A stretch of DNA of 64,000 nt from Limnephilus marmoratus (taxonomy: Eukaryota; Arthropoda; Insecta; Trichoptera; Limnephilidae). Below the pieces are notes generated by a model. That model saw nothing but the letters and a program-made list of their open reading frames with translations, did not search any database and had not been told where the DNA came from. The stretch lies in the NCBI GenBank assembly GCA_917880885.1, contig OU862922.1, positions 22,568,627-22,632,626 of the forward strand. Reading direction: 5' to 3'. This document shows positions 56,797 through 64,000 of the stretch, piece after piece (the stretch's first letter is position 1; every line of letters starts with the position of its first letter). The position numbers were made by a program, and so were the translations under genes.

Positions 56797-57006
56797 ATCT
56801 TTGATATCTTAGTTTCTCCGTTTTTTTTACTCAAGCTTTGTTCCATGAAAAGTTTATAAAAAAACCACAAAAATGCATCTTTGTAACTTGTAACTTTTGT
56901 AATCTTTGATATCTTAGTTTCTCCGTTTTTTTTACTCAAGCTTTGTTCCATGAAAAGTTTATAAAAAAACCACAAAAATGCATCTTTGTAACTTGTAACT
57001 TTTGTC
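56797..57006. repeat. 105-bp tandem duplication
   Basis: ATCTTTGATATCTTAGTTTC starts at 56797 and again at 56902, and both copies continue identically to CTTGTAACTTTTGT. The period equals 35 codons, so a minus-strand frame carries the same peptide twice. There is no other sign that it codes. Confidence 0.85.
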
Positions 57007-58409
57007 TTAAGTAAGAAGAATAGAGATTTTTTTAAAATAAACACATTTATTTGTTTATTGAAAGTAACCAACCTTGTTTACACCATAATTTTTAATAAAT
57101 ATTATCAACCTATTTCAAAACTAAAAGGTTTCTTTATCGGGATACAAATACTGTTTTGTACTCTTGTTTTAAGTCTTGTATCTGCGCTATAATGTGAACA
57201 TTTGGTTATTGGATTAACAATCTTATTACCTATTACTTATTACTTTTCTATGTTTTTTAAATGTCTACATATTGAGTGCCTATTAGTCTGATGGGTTTCA
57301 TTCATGTGTTGAAAATGGATTTTGAATAATTCGGATTTTATGCATTTTTTAAATTTCATAGATTTTTCGCAATCCGGATAATCTGAATTATAATCTCTAC
57401 CTCTGATGGCGTACTGGTAATGAGCGAACGCAGCCACTAAATATTCAATAAAAATTTAAGCAACTACTACCACGGCTCGGTAAAGTCTCAAAGTCAAGAA
57501 CATTAGGTTAACTACAATGACTCATACAAAAATGTTTGCTTATTTCTTAAAACGGTAAACTCACCCCATTTTGGACTTTTTACAATAATTTTAATGTCTC
57601 GCCAACAATGGTCTCCCCATTCGTACGAATGGATTTTTTTTATTATATAATACAAAAATTTAAGAACCTTCTGAGATTTATTTCTCAGTATCATCACATT
57701 TTATTATGTCCTTTGTTATTAAGTATTCATCTTTTTATTGTGATCTTTTATTAGTTATTCTTGCGTTATAAATTTTTAATAGTTTGGAGGAATCTCAGTA
57801 AATAAAATAACTCATAAATAATGATTTTTACTTTGCTTCTGAATTTTTATGATCGTTTTATGGTATGTAATTACTCAATGTATTTGATATATCGCATACC
57901 TACCTATCTACACCCAGTCGGAAATATGACGACACCTAACCCATGTTTTGACAAGATCACTTCAGCGAAAGCTTTTTAATTGGTAACGGTCTCCCAGGTC
58001 ATGACTTACAATCTTTTGTGGGAAACTAATATACCCTAAACGTTTGGCTTAGTTTACGATACTAGTTATAAATCAAGCATTTAAGAGGAAACCGGGCGTC
58101 GTTTTTTTCCATAGAGTCGTATTCTCCAATTTCCTCTCTAGATTTTGACACAAGTGCAAATACTTTTAATATAGGTAATATCCATAACCACCACTATGAA
58201 ATATTTTTTTTAATATGCTCGTAAGATCCGAATTATCCGGAATGAAATTTTAATAAAATATCGTGTCGATACTACGTTTTGACAAGTTACTACTTATAGG
58301 AGTTAGGACCCTCCAAAAATCGTTAAAATTGACTGATTTGAACGCCATCAACAGACGTTCAGTATACAAACCCGACAGTGTATTTTTTTAAATACCAAAA
58401 CGAACAGAC
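57007..58409. other. AT-rich spacer
   Basis: No gene or element was recognised. Confidence 0.4.
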
Positions 58410-58570
58410 CGTGTTCGGTGACCAGATCTGAATAGCCAGGTACTTGTCCACCTTCCTCTTCCTTATCTCTTTCCCCTCCCCACTACCTTCAGCCTCACAA
58501 CATACCCCAATTGGGTATGCCATAGTCCCACTGGCTCCAGACGGGAGCAGCTGGGACTCTTGTGAGGAAT
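58410..58570 (+). repeat. 3' part of the SINE-like family at 9786-10165
   Basis: TCCCCACTACCTTCAGCCTC, CCCCAATTGGG, CCCACTGGCTCCAGACGGG and GCAGCTGGGACTCTTGTGAG match the earlier copy, and a short A run follows. The 5' part is missing. Confidence 0.6.
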
Positions 58571-59657
58571 TCATGAAAAAAAGACCAAACTATTAAAATT
58601 GTATTTCAATATATTTGGTCTTCACGTTTTTTTTTCTGAAATTGTATTTCAATATCTTTAGTACCTACAGACATAGAATATATTCTTCTAAAACAGTTAT
58701 TTAAAAAAAATATCTTAAAAATCGGTACAGTTTTCGAGGAGAAAAAGGGGGAATACGAAACCTCGATTTTGATGATTTAATTTAGGTATTATAAGCCTGA
58801 GGTGCAATTGTCCCTATCGCCCAGTATTCAGCTAGTAAGAGTGACAGTGACAGCAACAGTTTGATAAAATACCCATTGTTCAAATTTCTCAGTGACCAGC
58901 TTTCCTCTTAATATCTATTATCATTGCAAAATTTCACAACTTAAACAACGTAAGATTATAAACCTAATATTTTTTTCATAATTCAACGATTTTTTGTTAA
59001 AACTTTAATTTTAGTGCATAATTTAAAACAAAGGAACCTTCTTGTGCCGTCTTTAACATGATCATAAAGAGTAAATATTCATCCCGTCAAATTTCACAGT
59101 GAAATCTCATAAAGCTAAAAGCATGGATGGAAAGATTTCGTATGGGTTTTTTATTGCATGCAATAATTTTCTTTGTTTACAGCCAAATTTGTCATTACGG
59201 ATTTGGACTTTTAGGATTTAAACGTGCATAGCTTTGAGCTTTAGAGATACACATTAAACATGTTTGGATTATGGACATCAAATGTAGTCTCAGTGCCCCG
59301 GTAAGAGCTTTGACTGCGGGTCACAAAATCGCAGGGTTCACGAAAGAGAAAAAAAAGAAAAAATATTTCTGGGTTATTTGTTTTTGTGTGTTTATTAAAT
59401 AGTTTCATATTAACCGTATTTCTTTCTCACCCGCAAGACTACAGGGAATTTTTAGTGGAATATCTAAATAAACTATCCAAAAACTGTTATGGTTTGAGAT
59501 TTTCACTGCATTTTCAATGCATTTTGTATTTTTGTGGTAATATGTCATGTTACGCTAACTCCTTATTTAATCAATGTTTAGTACAGCATTACAGTGCCCT
59601 TATGATTAATTATTGTATTACGTATTTTTCAATTAGATTTATTTTTCAGTTCGTGTA
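58571..59657. other. AT-rich spacer
   Basis: No gene was recognised. A frame at 59386-59688 is hydrophobic and overlaps the start of the next element; it matches nothing known. Confidence 0.4.
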
Positions 59658-59686
59658 TTATGCCGTGTTGCGCTACCTCCTTCTTT

Positions 59687-59728
59687 AGCCAAGGTTTCGG
59701 ACATTATTACAGTGTCCGTCATCAGAGT
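59687..59728 (-). ncRNA. Hammerhead-like motif, degraded stem I
   Basis: On the minus strand CTGATGA is followed by a GGACA/TGTCC stem II with a 9-nt loop and GAAAC. The stem III palindrome is CCTT rather than ACGT, and the flanks pair poorly, so this copy is probably inactive. It aligns with the motif at 1297-1337. Confidence 0.5.
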
Positions 59729-60213
59729 AGATGTGTAATCTATCTAGAGGTGGAATTCAATTACATATATTTTGAAAATTACACTTACAGCCCCTATTAG
59801 AATTCGTAGAGACTACGTTTTTAAAGCACTGAATTTAATATCACTGAAACAATTATAAACAAAAGATATTCTAATGTACGCATTAAAAAACCTGGATAAC
59901 TTTACATAGACAAACTCGGGCCGATTCACAAGATCCAAATTACAACATACATTCCACCAACCTACAACTAAAACGACTTTTGGGCAAAGAAATTAATATG
60001 CAATACTTCTCTATAAAATTATGTAATATACTCCCTCTTGCAATAAAAACCATTAAAAAATAACCGACTTCAAGAGAAGCATTAAGTATGGATTATGGAC
60101 ACGTGGGATAGAAGAATATATATAGATTCAATTTTGCAATCTTACAATATTAATGCTTGTATTCTACTTTCTTTTAGATATAACTTTATAATTTTTCTCT
60201 CGTAATATTTGAA

Positions 60214-60286
60214 GTAGCAAAGTCTTTTCTTCTCGAAAAGACTTTGCTTCTCGAAAAGACTTTGCTTCTCGAAAAGACTTTGCTAC
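60214..60286. repeat. 18-bp tandem repeat inside a 16-bp inverted repeat
   Basis: GTAGCAAAGTCTTTTC (60214-60229) is perfectly complementary to GAAAAGACTTTGCTAC (60271-60286). Between them the 18-bp unit TTCTCGAAAAGACTTTGC is repeated, giving three GAAAAGACTTTGC copies. Each right-hand unit can pair with the single left arm. Confidence 0.85.
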
Positions 60287-60313
60287 AGAAGGAGGTAGCG
60301 CAACACGACATTA

Positions 60314-60935
60314 TACCCTTAAAATAAATCTCTATAATACTTTTGGCTGTGAGGATCTCAAATCATGTGAAGTCTAAGCGTAACCACGACACTATTCAAT
60401 AACGATATTTTTTTTAAACCAGCATAATTTTATTACGAAAAATCGTACCCAATTAGTAGCACGGAAACTTTTCAACATGGCACCATCCCACTGTTGGCCA
60501 TCACTGCTTATCATTACATTGCGGAAATGACGCCGCTATCGTAGCGGAAGCGGATCGAACGTCTGCGCCTTATTTACAATCTCCACAATAGTAAAATATT
60601 TTATTTATATGTATGAATAGGCGATAAACCCTTGCGGAGGCGACCGTAAACCAAGAAGCCGAGGGGAGAGCCACAATTACGTCCGCCTGTAATTTTCGTC
60701 AAGTCTTAATGTTAAATTTCATAGCATTGTTTTAATAGGCGTCGAAAGGGGGGACACCCAAAAAAAGGCAACAAGCAGAAGTGTTGGTTCGGCACTGTCA
60801 ATAATTTGGCCGGGGTGACCGTGCGGAATTTGTGATGAAACTTAGAAGGATTAACAATATATTTTGTACTTGTATTTGTACAATACGAAAACTCGCACTG
60901 GTTTTAACTAAGTACATATTACACGGTGAACGGAA
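60314..60935. other. Spacer, nothing recognised
   Basis: Moderately GC-richer at about 60640-60690 and 60745-60835, without a supported frame. Confidence 0.35.
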
Positions 60936-61115
60936 AACTCAGAATCATGCAACTTTAACACCTCCTTTGAAAAGTCATTAAAGTGATGAAAAAAATATAT
61001 TAAAAATTTCGTTTTAACGTAACGTAAGTAAGATTAGGTTATAAACTATTTTCCATTTTTTTCATGAATTTTAATGACTTTTCGCAGGGGTGTTGATGTT
61101 GCATGATTCTGAGTT
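60936..61115. mobile_element. 180-bp MITE with about 60-bp TIRs
   Basis: AACTCAGAATCATGCAAC opens the left end and its complement closes the right end. Complementarity continues through TCAACACC and GAAAAGTCATTAAA to TCATGAAAAAAAT. Only about 60 bp of unique sequence lies between the arms. The flanks do not show a clear target duplication. Confidence 0.8.
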
Positions 61116-61130
61116 ATCATGGAACCACTA

Positions 61131-61520
61131 TTAGACTATCTCTTGCTTAATGTGTTTCCTACATTCCATCTTGAATCTACCAATTTTACAGTTTCCGCAT
61201 TGAAATGCATTATAATATTTCACCCTTTTGCAGAATAAACTGTTTTGTATATTGGCCTTGTCCTTTTTTGGTTCTGATTTAATTGCTCGTATGTCTGTGA
61301 ATGTCTCTTTGTACGTAATTTTGCTTGAAAAGCATTTCGGTAACAGGTTGTTTATAATTGTATATATAAATATCATCGCGTTCAAGGTCAGCATCTGTTT
61401 CACTTTTAGCCAATTTAGTTCCTTTAACATTTTGGTTACTTTTGAAAATCGATTTCGCCTAAGTGTTATTCTCATTGTTCTATTCTCTATTTTAACGCCA
61501 TAAGTGTTTATACTTAGAAG
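61131..61520 (-). pseudogene. LINE ORF2 C-terminal fragment (jockey/CR1-like)
   Basis: The minus strand reads YGVKIENRTMRITLRRNRFS, LKELNWLKVKQMLTLNAMIF, IYTIINNLLPKCFSSKITY and QNSLFCKRVKYYNAFQCG. This matches the region after the RT thumb in jockey/CR1-like elements (LQ.RAMR.IL..NR.T....ML..L.WL.V.QR......FI..I.....P..L...........QNSLFY.G...YN.LP). The frame is open for 114 codons, but the RT and endonuclease are absent and no poly(A) tail was seen. It is the fourth LINE lineage in the window. Confidence 0.75.
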
Positions 61521-64000
61521 GGAAATAACGAAAGAGATTGCATTCTAATCCCAAAATTTCTTCTAAACGATGGGCATTCAATGCAGACAATCCTAATATC
61601 CGAACCATCAACCTCCGTAGTTTATTGTCTGTGCACACCCGTTGTTTATTAGGAGCTTAGAAATTTAGTGTTAATTTGCCATTAAAAAGCCATGTTTCAT
61701 GGGGACCATCACGAGTTACCCTTACGAATAATAATTCCCTACAAGAGTAAAACACCATGCTTCTTCTTGCTGCGTTTTGTTCTTATCTGCTAACGAGAGA
61801 TGGCGGCAGTTTGCTGGTGATAAAAATGGTGTAACTGTTGTGTTCTGTACGGCTTGGAAATTATCATTTCCGCAAATAAAACACTGAGTTTAAATGCTTT
61901 AATTGCGTGGCCAAATTAAGGTGCCTTGAAACATCGTTACAAAGCACGTACGTGATCACAAACTTTTGTTTAGTATCTCTGCTGCAAGAAGTACTGACCC
62001 AAGCATTACCTTTGAACCGTTTTTGTCAGTAATATACCAATTTTCATGATAAAACTATGAATAGAAAAACGCTAACACTTAAATTTTCTTATGGAGACAT
62101 TTGACAATCTCCATGTCAGGGCGGAAGCTCCTTGGCTCTAAACACAGAGTTCGCTGGTTTATTTATTTTTCGTAAACAACCTACAAGCCACCGCATGTTG
62201 CTACACTTTTAATAGGCATAGATTTTGAATAATTAACTACTTTTGAACTTAATTACCAAGAGAAACATCGGTTTCAGTCGGGATAGACGGAAAAATATGC
62301 GTTTTTATGTATGGATTTGACATTTGCGAAGTTTTGTTTCAAAATAAATACGCACGAATTACTAAATTTATCTAAACTATGAACTTAATAACCTATTTTG
62401 TGAACGTAAATAGTTGCGTCTTGTAGTCATTGTTGAAATAAAGTGTGATTTCCATAATCTGTGCTTAAAAATGCAACGGTTTATGGATTATTTAATATAT
62501 ATTTTTATTCATTGTCTTTTTCACACGACATTCATGGTGTCCGAGAACTCGTAGTGCAAGCGGGAAACTGGTAAATCTAAATCACATTTGGATTCTGTGG
62601 AATAACTTTTTGTTGTTATAGTTTTAGTTTTCGAACAAATCTTTTAAAAAAATAGGTTAAAATTACTAGGGAGTAATAATTGTCAGCTGTCTTTTGAAAT
62701 ACGTCGAAGCGTGGACCCGGAATTTAATTTAGTTTTTTTCGATATTTTTTTGTTTTACTTTCAAAAATATCGAAATGATTAGTTCGAAAAAAAGGGTTTT
62801 TGGGTTCTCTGTGATGACTGGATTCCCCAGTTTCACGCTTTTACTCTGAAGTTCCGGAGCGACTGGGTAGCACTAGTCCGTCTTCAGATCAAGATTCTTC
62901 TAACCTAATTACAGTCATGTTTTATTAACGCCATTTTCATCTACAGGTAAGTACATAATTTTTAGAAGCATTTCAATGAATATCTAATTCTGACACCCCG
63001 CTAAAAAACACTCAGGAAATTACTTTGAGAGTTATCGAACAAGCCACCAGCTAACTGAGCACACCCATTACCACTATAAATAGAGAACAAAGTCGCATAC
63101 ACGACTAGCGGTGCTATTAGCAAATGCATTTAATTTGTCTACAATCGTCTGCGGGTAAGAATCGTCTGAGTTGTGAGTGGGAGGCACAGCTGCCCCCACC
63201 ATCCCGACCTCCCCCTGACCACCCCCTGGCCTCCCCCTAACCTATCAACCGTTTACGATGACGATAGAACGCCACCGAACGGAATGATGGGGTTGGTTGA
63301 TTAAAGCCTCCCGTGTAGACATATACTCGTATATCTACATGATTTGTGATACGCACCACGATCAAATCATAATGTCATATTATTCCTACTATGGATGGAT
63401 ATTGGATATGAAACACAGATTTAAAATACGCAAGGAATGATGTTGCAACAAGAAGGCACCAAATTTAAAAAAAAAATATTTCTGAAGATCTGTAAATAAA
63501 GAAAATCCGACAAACGTACCTATAAGTCTAACATCGTTTCAACATCCCGTTAATGAGCTTGTGTTTGCGAGATTTAAAAATAATTCTGTAGTTTACGTAG
63601 AGCTAACTAATTGCTTGTAATTAATACACAACTGCAATTTTTAAGTTTTGATATTATTATCGTTTTTGACGCAGTGCAGTGCATCTTGTTGTTCTGGAAA
63701 TATTTAACTTATCTGTTCATTGTTTATGTAGTTATTCAGTTAGAGTAATTTACAACGAAGATACTTACAGATAACATTTTTTATTTTATGTGAGGATTTT
63801 TAAGTCCGTACAATTGAAAATAATAAAAAAATTACGGATCGTACAACCTTTGTAAGTGTTTACTAAGATAATTATACGTACAATGTAATTATTATTACAT
63901 CTAATATCAAACCACGTTTTACAAAAGCATGGCGCAACCATTTAATTTTTTAGAAGAATGACAAACATTACCGGGTTACGAATATAAAATGTTGCTTGTG
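61521..64000. other. Unassigned sequence to window end
   Basis: No gene or repeat was recognised in about 2.5 kb. The only standout is a C-rich strand at about 63186-63242 made of CCACC, CTCCCCCT and CCTGGCC repeats beside otherwise AT-rich DNA. It may be an old simple repeat or the edge of a regulatory region; the sequence alone does not say. Confidence 0.4.

Larger units (their letters stand above)
59658..60313 (-). mobile_element. Penelope-like element remnant, copy 2
   Basis: TTATGCCGTGTTGCGCTACC and TCCTTC at the left end face the complement AAGGAGGTAGCGCAACACG at the right end. The left tail adjoins a hammerhead-like motif on the minus strand, exactly as in the element at 1267-2446. 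The right end follows a short tandem repeat. The interiors of the two elements are different and neither codes for a recognisable enzyme. Confidence 0.5.

Noticed and set aside
56781..57071. A 96-codon frame with a repeated 35-residue peptide
   Set aside because: The repeat is the 105-bp DNA duplication. Composition is Lys/Phe-rich as expected for AT-rich noncoding DNA.

Overview
This window looks like repeat-rich, AT-rich intergenic DNA from an insect-like arthropod genome. The evidence is the mix of element families: mariner, hAT, pogo/Tigger, Helitron-like, Penelope-like, Ty3/gypsy, several LINE lineages and tRNA-derived SINEs, plus the abundant GGTAGGTACCTAC-type motif. The species cannot be fixed from the sequence. 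I found no convincing host protein-coding gene. The longest coherent reading frame is a retrotransposon gag (53586-54509); the other recognisable protein matches are broken transposable-element genes.

Layout. 0-5 kb holds a LINE-tailed SINE-like copy, a Penelope-like element with a hammerhead-type motif (1267-2446), and a complete but dead hAT element with 8-bp target duplications (2856-4362) that itself carries a nested retroposon. 5.9-7.5 kb holds the 3' halves of two LINEs with a second hammerhead-type motif between them. 7.7-12.5 kb holds an inverted pair of a 430-bp repeat and two long-TIR elements. 12.5-28 kb is scattered MITEs, SINEs and fragments of mariner, pogo and LINEs.

27-45.4 kb is the dominant feature: a head-to-tail array of Helitron-like elements, with six units of 2.15-2.32 kb (28832-42206) and one divergent interrupted unit (42207-45396). 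Each unit ends in a hairpin followed by CTAG and carries an internal array of about 126-bp repeats (6, 6, 7, 7, 8, 7 and 4 copies). The sequence pattern suggests mosaic exchange between units.

49.1-56.2 kb is a rearranged Ty3/gypsy-type LTR retrotransposon. It has three near-identical LTRs of about 1.03-1.05 kb, two direct and one inverted, a tRNA-Lys-type primer-binding site, gag with a CCHC knuckle, a canonical -1 frameshift heptamer touching the gag stop, and a damaged protease. Two homopolymer tracts mark the abnormal junctions.

56-64 kb returns to AT-rich DNA with a second Penelope-like element and hammerhead-type motif (59658-60313), a 180-bp MITE, a LINE remnant and otherwise unannotated sequence.

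The elements do not form a pathway. They show successive insertion, tandem expansion and decay. Repeat boundaries given here were read by eye and could be off by a few bases, more where stated.
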